NCBI RefSeq assembly: GCF_022201045.2
Contig: NC_068556.1
Coordinates: 1,342,001 to 1,406,000, forward strand
Length of the DNA stretch: 64,000 bases
Source: Citrus sinensis
Lineage: Eukaryota; Streptophyta; Magnoliopsida; Sapindales; Rutaceae
Direction of reading: 5' to 3'
Part shown: positions 42,399 through 54,904 of the stretch, in pieces
How the letters are laid out: every line of letters starts with the position of its first letter
Position numbering within the stretch: position 1 is the stretch's first letter
The notes under the pieces: generated by a model
Told to the model about the DNA's origin: nothing
The model's database searches: none
What the model saw: only the letters and a program-made list of their open reading frames with translations
Program-made: the position numbers and the translations under genes

Positions 42399-43235
42399 TA
42401 GGGATGACAATCAGGTTTGTCATTATTAAATTTAAATTCATACAAAATTTAAATTATTAAATTTATCTGCAACCCGCACCAGGTTTTAATTTTTTTAAGA
42501 AAACTCACCTGCTGCGGGTTTTGATAATTACTAAATCTACAATGGTATCCGGTGGATTTTTTACAAGTTTATATATTTAAAATCACAAATATTCAATATA
42601 TAAATTTACCATAATAATTTTAAATTCCACATAACATACTCAATTTTAAATTTAACCAATGTAAATGAAAAGTTAAAATTTCAACATCAATCCAACACAA
42701 ATTCTTAAATTTAAGTATAAAATACACAAATCCATTTAAAAAAATCACAAACTAGTATCTAAAAATAACAATTACATTTCATAGTATCATTCAACACAAG
42801 CTCCAAGAGAAGATCTTCATTTCATTCACCATCATCAGCACTTATCCAACATGATGCCTACATTAATGATGAAAATTAATATTTTTTAAAGAATAATACT
42901 TTTCAAAAATTAATCCGAAAAAAAATTTAACTTAATTCATGCATTAAGTTAAAGAAAAATAGTTCATACAAAAACACTTTGGTTATTTGGCACTTTGCAT
43001 AATTGCATTATTTTCTTTATATATTTTTAGGTTTAAATTTTTTCAATTAAAAATAGTTAAAAAAATGTTGCGGGTCTAGCGGATATCCGCCGGATATTGA
43101 GCTAATACTAAACCCACCCGCATTCAAGTACGGGTTTCAATTTGTAATATCAGACCCGCCCGCAACCGGCAAAATTATCCGCAGCGGGCGGGTTTGGCTG
43201 GATTTGTGGGTTTATGGGCACAATTGCCATCCGTA
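42399..43235. mobile_element. non-autonomous hAT-like DNA transposon, 837 bp
   Basis: The left end TAGGGATGACAAT matches the reverse complement of the right end, TACGGATGGCAAT. The 8-bp flanks are TTTAATAT (42391-42398) and CTTAATAT (43236-43243), one mismatch apart. Subterminal regions carry repeats of CCCGC and GCGGGTTT type words on both sides, and the middle is A+T-rich with no transposase frame. Confidence 0.82.
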
Positions 43236-44227
43236 CTTAATATGTTTTAGGATCTCGAAATTTGCTATTCGAGTTCTTGATTTTTTTATTTTAATTAGAG
43301 CCAATTATATTGTATATTTTAATATTTTATTTTTATTGTAATTGTGATTTAATTTCCCTTCTTAAGTTAACGTGGGAAAGTAAGTTCACTTTAATATAAA
43401 TAGAGAGATTTTGTTTTCATAACTTCAACTTTTACTTATTGAAAAAAATACTTCTTTCCTTTGTGATTATCTATTAAAATATCCCTTGTAGAATTGATTA
43501 GAGTGCTATTTAATTCGTTTAAAGTTAAAAATTAGAACAAGAGCTAATCACATTTCAATTAGAACATAACTTAATTGCACTACTTTGCTCCAATACTAAA
43601 AAAATATTTAGTGTTTTTCTATCCTATCAATTTACCTTTACTATCCGGCTCTGTTAATGGAGGGTTGGAAATAATTGTCTATTGATATATGCAAGTGTTA
43701 AATTAATTAATTTTATTTACATATAAAACATGTTAACTTGGATATAGTTGTTAACGAAGGGGACTGACAACTTGACAATAATTTCTCATGCTCATCATAT
43801 GACTATATTGTTTCTTTCTCCTATCGCCGGTTTTGTATTTTGTCTCTTAATTTTTTGAACTCTTTGAATTTTTTTTTAACCAGACATTTACAGTTTAATT
43901 ACTTGAGCTTATGCTTCCAGGAGTCTTTTATTTAATTAATTATCTAAATTTGAATAGAGAGATGAGAGATTAAGAAAATTGACCTTTAAAAAAAAAATTC
44001 CGAGGTCATTCTGCATGATCTTATAGTGAGTATTGAAGAATGAAAGGTGAAAGGACTGATGGAGAAATTTCATTCTTCAAAATAAGGATGGTCACTTTCA
44101 GGTTTTTATATTAGGATATTTCAATATAATATTTAAAGATAAGAGTGTGTAAATTAAAATGAAGAAAATGTTATTTTGAACTATCGTAAGACAAAAACGT
44201 TAATAATATGAACAATAGTAGGATCAG
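43236..44227. other. intergenic, no gene seen
   Basis: A+T-rich with no recognised feature. Confidence 0.45.
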
Positions 44228-44452
44228 GCTACGGTGTAATTATGGTACCGTGACACAATTACATTCAGCCGTTGGATGCACTTGAATTGGTGGGGTCCAT
44301 TAGCATCCAACCGCTGGATACAACTATGACACGGTACTACAGTTGCACTACAGTTTTCCCCACAATAATATATCACAATGTTGCTGGATACAACTATGGC
44401 ACGGTACTACAATTGCACTACAGGTTTCCCCACAATAATATATCATAATGTT
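44228..44452. mobile_element. hairpin MITE, family A copy 2, with a tandem 70-bp duplication at its right end
   Basis: GCTACGGTGTAATTATGGTA and CAGCCGTTGGATGCA on the left pair with CATCCAACCGCTGGATAC and GACACGGTACTACAGTTGCA on the right, giving the same hairpin family as the copy at 28315-28421. The right arm plus flank is then repeated: unit 1 is 44313-44382 and unit 2 is 44383-44452, both starting GCTGGATACAACTATG. Confidence 0.78.
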
Positions 44453-46936
44453 ACTGTAATATACATAATGTCGATATATATATATATATTTGTATTTTCC
44501 GATTGCTTTACTGCCGCTCAAGTAGCAATGCTCTCAAAATAATGTTGCCATAATGGTGGAGTAGCATAGGTCCAATTTTTTTTACAGTAAGAAAATATCG
44601 TCAGATTATTTGGAAATCCAACTTCTGACCAAGAGGTGAGTTTGCCAAACTTGAATCAAAAATCAAAATTTTAATAATTAGAAAAATGTGATTCATACGG
44701 ACGAACTCGCGTACAAAATTCTCATACCCGTAAAGTTGTTCTACGCATGTTAAACAACGGGAATATACCTTTTGGCAGCGACAAGAGCGTGCGTACCGAG
44801 CCAATTTATTTGACTGAGAATTATATAAGAGTCTACACTGTTCCTTTTTTTAACACTAAGTTTTGTTTCTTAATTTAAGAGTTTAATTTTTAGATGGGTT
44901 ATTATTATTTTATTATTTTAAAAATTGTCAAATATCAAATGATTACAATAAGTATTGTCTCTTATAATTTTCCTACTGTATTTTTATAAAAATATTATTT
45001 TACTACTTTTTTATTATAACCGTTAGTTGATCAATTAGTTGACTAACAAAATATTAATTTCACCCTTTATGATAAAAAAATTACTTGAAACTTATTTACA
45101 AAATAAATTTGTAATATATTTATTAAAATAGATATAAAATACCAACATAATTTTTTTCGTTGGAATTATGGAAATGAAGCTTATTTATAAAATAAATTTG
45201 TCTTCTTATTTTTGAATGAAGCTTATTTTTTTTAATCATGAAGGGTAAATTTAGTATTTTGTTAGTCAATTAACGAGTCAATTAACAGTTGTAACAGAAA
45301 AATAGTAAAATAATATTTGTTATAACGAAAAAGTAGTAAAATGATATTTTTATAAAGATATAATAAAAAAAATGATAGATGATAATACTTGTTGTAATTA
45401 TTTAATATTTGATAAGTTTTGAAGTAGTAAAATGATAATAATTTATTTTTAAATTATTATTCTAAATTCTTCTCTTTTAAGTTTTCAGTTACCTTCGCTC
45501 GCGGTGGCTTAAGTTAAGTATTAATTATCGTATTAACCTCAAATCGGGGGGAATATACACACATGGAGAGTTAAATTTATTTATATAATATCTAAAAATC
45601 CTTCCGGATATTTATTACTGGGACGCGGTCATAATACTCCCTAATAAGTGTACAAAAAAAAGTATCAAATTCGATGGGCTATAGAGAAACGTCAAATAAC
45701 CCAATCTTTTACTGGATGACATGGCAACAGTTCATTGGCAGGCAGCTACAGAACTGTACGAGTGGAACCGTACCTCTTCAATTGGGTCAAGAAATTGCCA
45801 AAAGGACGTTCGGTTATCAGTTTACGAAGCCCTAGAAGCTCTATCCCCAAATTTACAAAAGCAAGTTTGTCAGCGCCACCTGGCACCCTGGACCCCACCC
45901 TTCCGCACTCTAAAACGAAGGACAAATACGGAAAGAGAAACTCGCGAAGGAAAACGACCTAAAATTAGGGTAAATTTGACCAAATAGTCTGAATTAAATA
46001 ATTAATGCCCCTAAGTAAGATGGGCGTTAATAAAATTTCGACCACAGTAGACGGCTTAATGATTGTAGCAGACGATCATCCCCTTAAAGACCATTATAGA
46101 TGAGTTTTATTACTCTGTATCATATTCAGAGGTATTGTTATTTAAAATCATATTTCGAGAGACAAAGTTTAAAAATCAAATACAATATATAATTTTTTGA
46201 GATTATAGTATTTTTAATTTCAATAAAATATGAGTATTTAAAAGAATTTTAAACGACTAATTTTGCAGAAAAAGCTAATCATGTGTAATAAGAGCAAATA
46301 TTTATATTTCAACTCTTGTTATATTTTGTAATATATCTATATTTTTTGAATTACATCATCTGCTGCTAAGATACATAAAAAAAAAAATAGTTAAAGACTT
46401 AGAGTACACCTCCAAAATAACATAGACTACAAGAGTTGAAAAAAAATTAGACAACAAGGTCAACTTTGTACATAAAACGAAATTTTGGCAAGATATATTA
46501 TTATTCTATTTTAAATTTCAGTTCTTTTACTAAAAGAAAAGTTTAAGTTATGTCATCTTCATGAATTAGACTAAACTTTTGGGCCATTCCTATAAATATC
46601 TTTAAAAAAGGGGCAAAAACAAGTTAAAATTTAAACACTATTATAAAAGCACGAGGTTGGAAGAACAAAGCCAATTAACTGGAATCTACTCATCCACACA
46701 AACAAATAATAAAAAAAAAAACCAACCCAATAAAATAAAATAAAAAAACCAACCCTCAAATATATAAACAACACAACGCCCATCTCAGTCATTTTCTTTC
46801 TTTTCTCTTACTAACTTTTCTCTCGTTCTTCTTCGCCACCTCCCTCCTCGTAACCTCCCCTCTTCGTATCTCTCTATATACGTATACATACAGTTTTGTA
46901 TATCTATATATTCAATCAGTCGGTGTATCTTTTTCG
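44453..46936. other. intergenic and upstream region of the EAR-motif gene
   Basis: Mostly A+T-rich. A G+C-richer island at 45720-45990 has overlapping open frames of 88 and 75 codons in two frames with no family resemblance. The pyrimidine-rich stretch at about 46790-46930 is probably the 5' untranslated leader of the next gene. Confidence 0.4.
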
Positions 46937-49781
46937 ATGATGGTGGCCATGGTGAAGGACGAGTGGGTGCGGGCTGCGATGATGGACGACAGTGTGGTGG
47001 TCGAGCTGTTGGTGAGGTTGAAGAAGCAGACGAATCACGTCGTTAAATCTGAGGCGGAGGCAGTGGCGGTACCGCTGAGATGGGGGATACGTCAGCGGAG
47101 GTCGAGGTCTTCGAGATGTGACGCCGTTTCGATGAGGAGAAAAGATGCAGCTGATTCAGCTAACAATAGTATGAGAGCTAGTCCTACCACGCCACTCTCT
47201 TGGAGCGGTGGTGGAAGCGGCGGCGCCGCCTCTCCCTCCGCCACTGCTGACGAGGAAACCAGCCGCCACCAAACCTCCGCCGTCAGATCTAAGGTCTGTC
47301 CATCTCTGTATCTCTTGCTCCCTTCATGTCTCTATCTTCTCCTCTTCTCTTCTAGTGACCTGATCTTTTGGAGCGTCACGTTGTGACGTGGCGTCGCATG
47401 TTTGGTTTTTGACGGAAATGACCTTTTTGGCTTTGTTTATTTACTCCTTCCGTTTTATGTTTAGCGAGTCCACGGAGTTTCGGAGGATGATTTTTTTGGC
47501 CTTTTTCTTCTATGACCTTTTTCCCCCTCTTAATCGCCTTATTCTCACGATAATTGGAATTACGCCGATTATATTATTCCATTTCCGTCTGAAAAATACA
47601 TGTCATCAGCTGATAGCTGATGGGGCTAAATCTGTCCATCTGGAAGAACTTTTTTATTTTCTCACATTTTTTGTTTCACCTAAAATGATCCAACAGTTGG
47701 TAATTTGATCTTTCCGATCAACGGGATTAAGCTAACCGTCCGTTTTGTTTGTAAGGAGTGTATTTTCACGTAGTTGGACGAAACTCCCCCTGTGGCACAG
47801 TGTCATCTTCACGTGGGGTCGGCTGATTTGAAAGTGGCTCGCGTTTTCCTCTCGCCTCTTTCCGTTCACCTGTCATTCTTTGTTCAAGCGTTAAATTGAC
47901 CAAATCGCCCATCTTCACGCTTAGTTAGATCCTGTTAACTGCACGCGTTTCTAGAAAGGACAGCTTCGTCAGATGTGAAAAATATTCATTGGCCACTCCC
48001 CGACTCCACCCCCTCACCTTCGTAGCCAAGAAGTTTCCCACATTTGAAACGATCTTGGTTCGAGTGTGTCTCTCGTGGCCAAAATTACCATTTTGAAGTC
48101 TAAATCTGTTGACTTAACCCTCCATAGCGAGGGGGTTCTATCGTCATAAATGTTTTTGGTGTGGACCACAGTTTTACTAGTGGGGCCGAGTTATGAGCTT
48201 CTCAGGTCTGCGTTTTAGTGGCAGATTCCCGCAAAATACGTTTCGTGTAGGGGGGCAATAATCGGGTGAGACGGTGCTGGATTTTGATAAATCAACTTGT
48301 GATGAGGGGCCGTTGGATTAGATAGTTTATTCTGTTTTCCCCCCACCTTTTGTTTTTTCTTTTTTTCATTTTGCCCTTTTTGACTTTTGATATGGTGGGG
48401 GGTGAACTTTGTTCGGAGAAGGATAGGTAGTGACCCATTTACGCGCCGGCCTCCGCAGAGGGGGTCATGTGAGCGTCACGTGAGCGATAAAGAAATGATA
48501 TTTCATGTGATACCACGTGGCTATTATGATGTGGCGATATTTTATTGGATTACTGTTGTTCCGGACGGCGGTGTTCGCAACGGAGGAGCAGCGTTTATTA
48601 TGTTGCAGTGCACAGTCAATAATAGACAGCTCTAAATCTGCCAGCTGTTAGCGGGTTTAAGGTTGCAATGTTTTCTTCTCGATAGCGTAGCGTCTGATAG
48701 TTGCATTATCTTTTGGTGCCTCTGAAGAGGGGCGATTTTATTAGACGTTAACGGGGGGCTATTCGTTAGTGATTGTGTACACGTGTACCGACATCATTGG
48801 TTTTCGTTTTGCTTGGATTAAAAAACTAGAGACGTGTGTCGTGAATCTTGTTACCGCGGAACTAAATCGGCGTGTCTCGAGTAGTTTGCAAGAAATTTTA
48901 ATGGGCCCCAGAAACTTTGAGCCTATCAATTGTTATGAGTCCTATTCCTTTTTCTTTTTGTTTTTGCTTCAATCTTTAAAATGTGAGTGGGTCCTGCGCT
49001 TTTTTGTTTTTTAATTTTTTTAATCAGCTGTGTTTTCCTACTGTTTTTGTATCTGCTCGTTGGTTCATTTTTGTTAATTAATTGCAGGGTACTGCCACAA
49101 ATGAAACCACTGGCAACAGTACCAAGAGATCCAGAAAGAAAAAGGTAAACATTTCATGAGCTTTGTGTAAATCATCGTGATTAGATGATGAATGGATTTG
49201 GATTTATTTTAATCTTGGAATTTGTTAACTTTGCTCCAGACATTTGCTCAACTAAAAGAAGAAGAGGGTTTTCTCTTAAAGGAGAGAATACATTTGAACA
49301 AGGTTTGGTCATCGTGCTTCTTGCTGCTGAATTTAAATTCGAATAATGTTTCATTTATCTCTGTATTAACATATATCATTCAACAGGAATTAGAAACCCT
49401 ACGTGCTACTTATAAGATACAGAGTGCCAAAAATGAGAACCTGAAAAGAATCAAGGTGATTTCCCTCTCGCCTTGCACCGCCACTATGAACCTTTCACCG
49501 TTTCTTGTCTTGATTGTGGCTCTTATTAATGAAAATGTTATAATTTGCAGCTTGATTTGGGATTAGATTCCGGAAAGAACTCGAGTGAAAGTCATGTCGA
49601 TAATGGATTAGCCTCTTCGACATTCCCATCTCAGTCAGCCATCATTGATCTTCCACGATTGGAATATTGTGAAACACACGAGGTTGTTCCAGCCCACTCT
49701 AGCCTCTGCTTGCTACCCGATCTAAATATGACGCCAGCTGAGGATGATTCTGCCTCTGAGACTCTATACGGGATGAGTTGA
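46937..49781 (+). CDS. bZIP-like coiled-coil protein with C-terminal EAR repression motif
   Basis: Five exons: 46937-47293, 49088-49144, 49240-49302, 49387-49455, 49551-49781, giving 258 residues. All introns are phase 0. The N-terminal part has an LRWGIRQRRSR basic block at 48-58 and an RASPTTPLSWSGG stretch at 80-92. Residues 131-182 run from KRSRKKK into a Leu-spaced helix (TFAQLKEEEGFLLKERIHLN, then LETL, LKRIK), which looks like a short basic region plus zipper. The C-terminus has LDLGL at 183-187 and DLNMTP at 239-244, a textbook DLNxxP EAR motif that recruits TOPLESS-type corepressors. I infer a nuclear repressor or corepressor adaptor. I do not recognise a named family; it is a plant protein of unknown function. 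The 1794-bp first intron is long and unusually G+C-rich. Two further in-frame ATGs follow at codons 2 and 5. Confidence 0.85.
48477..48520. promoter_or_regulatory. intronic G-box pair
   Basis: CACGTG at 48477-48482 and CCACGTGG at 48513-48520 lie 30 bases apart within the first intron of the EAR-motif gene. ACGTG cores bind bZIP and bHLH factors. Their presence in an intron suggests an internal enhancer but does not prove it. Confidence 0.4.
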
Positions 49782-50812
49782 AAACAAAACAAATATAATC
49801 GATTGATTCTGTTTTTCCAACACCACATTGCTACAGTATTGCAGAAACAGCAGCATGGCCCACTTTTCTTATTGGGGAAAAAAAAAATTGATTGCCAAGG
49901 AGAAGTTTGGCGAGGCCAAAGAACTGTCTACAAAATGTAAGTATTGTACCTTGAGCAAATTTATAGGTATATGACTCTTAAAGCTTTTTCTTCAATTATA
50001 AATTCTTGGAAGGAAAAGCTGACTAGTCGTGAAGAAGATTTTGAGGGTAGTTTAGACATAGAGCCGGTAGTAGGAAGAGAGAAGTTCTTGTGTTGTAGCA
50101 AGTTCCCAATTCCTCCGAAATTCTTTGGGGTAACCCCTCATTACTTCTTGTTTCGGAAATATGTAGAAAAATAACTTTTGTTCGACATTCTTTGTAGCTA
50201 GACAGCTGTTGGGACAATTCTGCTCAGGCTTTCCAAACTAATTTTACAATTTTGTTCTTTTAGACTTTAGATCAATTTACACATTTTCGAGCTTTGTCTT
50301 TTAATATATAATCAGTTATCGTTGCAGAAAGTTTTATGACTTTATAAAATCACGCAATTAAAGCAGAACCTACTTACAGTTTACAATTTAAATCGAGTAT
50401 GATATTAAAACTGGCCTTGATGTGTTGCCGGAAGATCTTCCATGGAACATTGCAAGGAAAGTGTTGTTTTACAAAAGATGCTACTTGTGAAGAAAATCAA
50501 TTGTTTCCAAATAAAATAATTGCTTGGTCTCCATGCCTCGAGGCTTTCAGCAATTGATGGTGCCAGCAGTAGCCCAAGTGGCTCGATAGAAAAGAACTGA
50601 GGCCGAATAGCAAGCCCAGGCTTTATTTGGCATTTCTAATGAGCAGTCTACACCATTTTATATAACGTAAAATTTTGGAAAAACCTTGATGTCACCCACT
50701 AAATATAAGCAGTTTAATGTTTATAAAAAATTACAAAATCTAATGTACAAATTTAGATGTACATACGCCCATCTACTAATTAAGCATAAAAAAATTGAAC
50801 ATACAAGAGAAG
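49782..50812. other. intergenic between two converging genes
   Basis: Holds the 3' ends of the EAR-motif gene and of ALF4, which run tail to tail about 1 kb apart. No other gene is seen. Confidence 0.5.
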
Positions 50813-53800
50813 TCAGGCAAATTGTTTCAATTTGTCTTCAACAAGTTCAATACATCTATACAAAACTAAGACGATAGGGTTTAGGGTGCATTCTGTATCA
50901 ACGGCCAATCGATCATAATCATCCTTGTTCTCTGCCGCAATGCCTGTCAATAAGGTTCGAAGAGGCAGAAGCCACTCATTGTAAGCCTTCTTTAAATTGC
51001 TCTTTGATAGTACCTCACTGTTGTTTTCCTCTGTTCCATGTTAAAAAAAAAAAAAAAAAAAGCAGCCAATATGCGCAATGTCAAACTTTTATATTTCCTC
51101 TAATAATATTTAGAAAATTGAAAATGACAAGCCATTAGTAACTATGTTTGTTGGATTAAAGGGCAGTTTTCTCTGTAAAAGGTAAGAACACGCTACTCTT
51201 GCACTCACACATCACCAAATTGATAAAATATGTGTCAGTTACTGATTTATCTAAAACAGAAACAAGCATCCGTACACAGAAGACAAGTGAATGGTAAAAA
51301 AAAGTATAGCATGTAGCATCAGAAACCTTATCTTCCTAAGCTTTTGAAATTCAATTTACCTTTCAATTCCATTAGCAAGACAAATCTGTAAAGATTCAGC
51401 GCAGATAGAACCTGTGAACCATCACAGCAGCAGACACGTCATGCAAACGAAAAAAAAAGGAAAAAATTTGGTTAAGAAAGATGAGCATTCAACTAGCCTG
51501 CAGTGATATAAATGAGGCACATGGCAGAAAATAAAGAAATTCAATAATAGAATCGCTCCTAGTTAGGAATTAAATCGAAACCTAAGATGCATGTTAACAA
51601 ATATGTCACACAAAGCCATATGAAAGTTTTCTGAGGATTGCAGGTTTCTTAAATATTTAAAAGAAAATCTTGACAGCAATTTTTTTTAATCAAGAATAAT
51701 GGCCAAATATATATATATATATAACACAGCATTTCAAGCAGCAAAAATAAAACCAAAAGAAACTGAAGTAGTGAAAGCTGTACCGCATCACCATACTCTG
51801 GAAGGGGTGGAGGTCCTCCAGTTGAGGGCTTCAAAACTAAATCTACTAATTCAAGGACAACTGCAGGCCAAAAAAATGTATTTGGGCATGCTTCATTTTC
51901 CCCTTGCTGGACTTCCTCGTTTCCTATTGATTTTCTTTTGTTTCTTTCCTTAAGGACTTCCTGTCTGACAATATCTAGAAGAACTGCAATCTACATTCCA
52001 TTGTAGCAACTACTTCAGAAAATAAATTCAATTTTGTAAATCATGTAACCAACTTGAAATGTGTTTACCATAGAGGAAGAGTCACAATTAGTCATCAGAG
52101 CTTTTAAAACATCAAACTTCTCAGAATATGGAACCTCAGCAATCACCTGGTTTATGTGACAAACTGATATAAGTTTTATAATAATTCTAGAAAAATGAAT
52201 ATAATGTAAATTATGCAAGGTAAACAAATACATTTAAATTTTAAACTTCATGATAAAAAGTTGAAATAACAAGGTAAGTTAAAGCCAACCCCCCCCCCCC
52301 CCCCCCCCCCCTCAACGTCTACAAATGCTGCATAAAACTTGTACGTGGATGATAACTTTTGCACCTTCTAAACACCATAAAACTCACCCTTTTAAGTGCA
52401 TCAAAAGCATTCTTTCTCAGTGTTGAACTTTGTGCATACATGATGACCATTATAACACCCTGAAATTCATTTTAAAACTATCATAATGGAGATAATGGTG
52501 GATATGGAAGAATACGAACACAACATGAATGAGACTACCTGCAAAGCTGCAAAGACACTAGGCATATTAGAAGCGAAGTCACTATGATCACTGTCACTTT
52601 TCTGGTAGTTATTTCCATCTGTTATATGAAGCAAGAAATCGATAGCATGTTTCTTGAATTCCCATGACAGCTTTCTAGAAGGGAATATGTGCTTTAACAT
52701 GGCAATGGCTTGCCACTTTTTTGTCTGATTGCTTTGAAGTTCACCCTTGAGAGCAGTCAAATCCTCACCAGCAGCTTGAACAACCTGGTCAGACATAGAG
52801 CCCCATATCACTGCATCAACATGGCAAACACAAAAGCAACCCAAATCAAAGGTCTTCAATTGATCAATAATGAAAAAACAATATTTGGAAAAACTAATAA
52901 TAAGAATGAAGAAAATTGGTAAGTGAAAAACACAAAACCTGAAAGAGACGCGCCTTGTTCAACATTGGATAAACAACTCATAAAATCATCTTCATTGTCT
53001 GGGCACCGGAATATAAACGTAACAGTAAGAACAAGTAAAAATTTTTCAAGCTTGTTAGGATGGTGAAACTGTGGTTACTTCGAGAATTTACCTCCGACAA
53101 CCAAGCTAGTCATAGTGTCAACATCATTCCCTGATATTAAACCAAGATATGATAAATGACAATATGGCAAGAAGCCTGATAATTGTGACACCAAAGGAAT
53201 GCATCTTGGGGATTTATGGTCCATGCTGACTGAAACAAGGACCTGTGCATATAATAAATGTATCTTACTTAAGACACGCATGCACATTAAACAAGATATA
53301 AAGATGGTCATGAATATAGTTCATGCAGGAAACTAAGTAGCTGTAAATAGAAAAACAGAAGTGCTCAAACAATAGAGGGGAGTCACCATAATTTGGAGAA
53401 CATATAGACCAAGAAGAGCCCGAAGTTTTTCATTCATTCTGCCCTCCTGTCACAGACAAAATTGAAAGGTCATAATAATATGATTGAAAGTGCAAAGAAA
53501 ATCTTTAAAATAGCCCCCAAAATATGAGAATGAAATAATGAAAGCCTCAAAAACCAATTTCAAGCAAACTTGACGGATAGCATCAGCAATGCCTATGGCT
53601 TGATCAAACAAATGCTGACATTCTCTATTTTCATCATCTTCCTCTAATGACACAGTCTTTAAAACCTTAAGAATAACAGGAACTGCTACTTTTGCTTGCT
53701 CAAAGTGGCGCCTCTGAGTGGAAAGTAATACTGAAAATCAAAGAACTAACAATTTTCTTATTGATCATCAATAGGAGAAAATGTTCCTTTGCAAAAAAAT

Positions 53801-54805
53801 TTCAAAAATCCAAAATTTAAGCACATGTCCATCCACACTATACACAAACATACTTAATTAGTCAAAGAAACAAATTTCCTTAGCTAGTAAAAAATGTTAC
53901 CTTTCAAGAGACCACTTAAAAGAGGAACAAAATAATCACATTCCTTGATAGTTTTAATCGAAGAATCCAATGCCTGATCCATCAATAACAAAATTAGCGA
54001 AGGACTAAAGCAATGAATCTAAAGATCAAAATTTGAAGATCAACAAAGGCACAACTAGAATTGACATCAAACATCTGAACGGCATACCTCACAAAGAATT
54101 GAAAGCATGTCTCGTGGACTACATGTTGCCACAAGCTTATCAATGATACTGTTAGCAATCTCTGAACAGCTACTGGACAACCCAGCAAACTTCGTCACTG
54201 CCTTTGGTAACTCAAATGACAGTGAATCTATTATCGCCTGTCAGAACACGAACAAAACCCACAATCTCACAAACGAACCAAAACATTTATTCAACATAAA
54301 AAAAATAATAAATAAAAATAAAACCTGGTCCAGTGAAGGAGTACATAGAAACTCATGTATCTCTGCGAGAATTTCAGATGCATTCTTCGAGTCTGATTCA
54401 ATGGAATCTGAAACTGAATCAAGGAATTTGACAAGTTCTGCGACAGAGTTATCGGACTGACTGATATTTCCGCATTCAAATGCCTACAAGTTTGGTAGAA
54501 AATTTCCAATATCAGCTTCGTGTGTGCAATTGCTTCTTAAATTTGATTAGCTCAGCTTAAATGACGTCGTGCAGTTGTATTTTGAACTATGAACATCATG
54601 AGATACAATAAGAACGATAAGGTCGTGTACTTTCACTTTACTTTATTTGTTTATTATTATTGTTTTTCAAGATATTCAGGGCAATGAGTGAAGTAGGGAG
54701 GGTGACGTGAACGCTTACTTTGGAGATTGAAGTTAGGATTTCTTGAAGGCGAAGCAAGGGGTGCTGATCGGAGGAAGAATCGTGACCGTCGATCTCAGCT
54801 GACAT
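50813..54805 (-). CDS. ALF4: ALF4, aberrant lateral root formation protein 4 (glomulin family)
   Basis: Fourteen exons on the minus strand: 54805-54719, 54483-54325, 54237-54088, 53973-53901, 53730-53555, 53446-53387, 53242-53092, 52998-52939, 52810-52539, 52459-52388, 52146-52069, 51990-51784, 51411-51360, 51030-50813, giving 604 residues, close to the Arabidopsis protein. ALF4 is needed for lateral root initiation; like animal glomulin it binds RBX1 and restrains SCF ubiquitin ligases. The protein is all-helical and repeat-like, starting MSAEIDGHDSSSDQHPLLRL and ending in IELVEDKLKQFA. It has no catalytic motif. A ~207-nt exon encodes a charged KERNKRKS stretch and a FFWPAVVLELVDLVLKP segment typical of the family. 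Odd points are a run of 23 C (G in the transcript) in intron 10 and a hAT-like element 99 bp before the start codon. Confidence 0.94.
52289..52311. repeat. uninterrupted run of 23 C (poly-G in the ALF4 transcript)
   Basis: The run lies in the ALF4 intron between exons 52459-52388 and 52146-52069, 77 bases past the donor. In the sense strand of ALF4 it is G23, able to form G-quadruplexes. Its length may be partly an assembly or sequencing effect, as such runs are hard to read. Confidence 0.85.
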
Positions 54806-54904
54806 GGTGGCGCTGCAATTCTAATTTCAAATTTCTCGATTTCTCTTCACCAGTTCACTCGTTAAATCGACAACGAAATCACTCTGCTGTTTCGTAGTCT
54901 CGAC

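Noticed and set aside
45721..45987. Overlapping open frames of 88 and 75 codons before the EAR-motif gene
   Set aside because: Two frames are equally open, there is no family resemblance, and neither joins in frame to the gene downstream. More likely promoter sequence.
47388..47708. Open frame of 106 codons after exon 1 of the EAR-motif gene
   Set aside because: It lies in the first intron, is Phe-rich low-quality sequence, and the clean donor at 47294 removes it.
53711..53716. Alternative acceptor CAG before AGGCGCCAC in the ALF4 exon ending at 53730
   Set aside because: Using it gives an immediate in-frame TGA. The acceptor at 53731-53733 keeps the frame through VLLSTQRRHFEQ.
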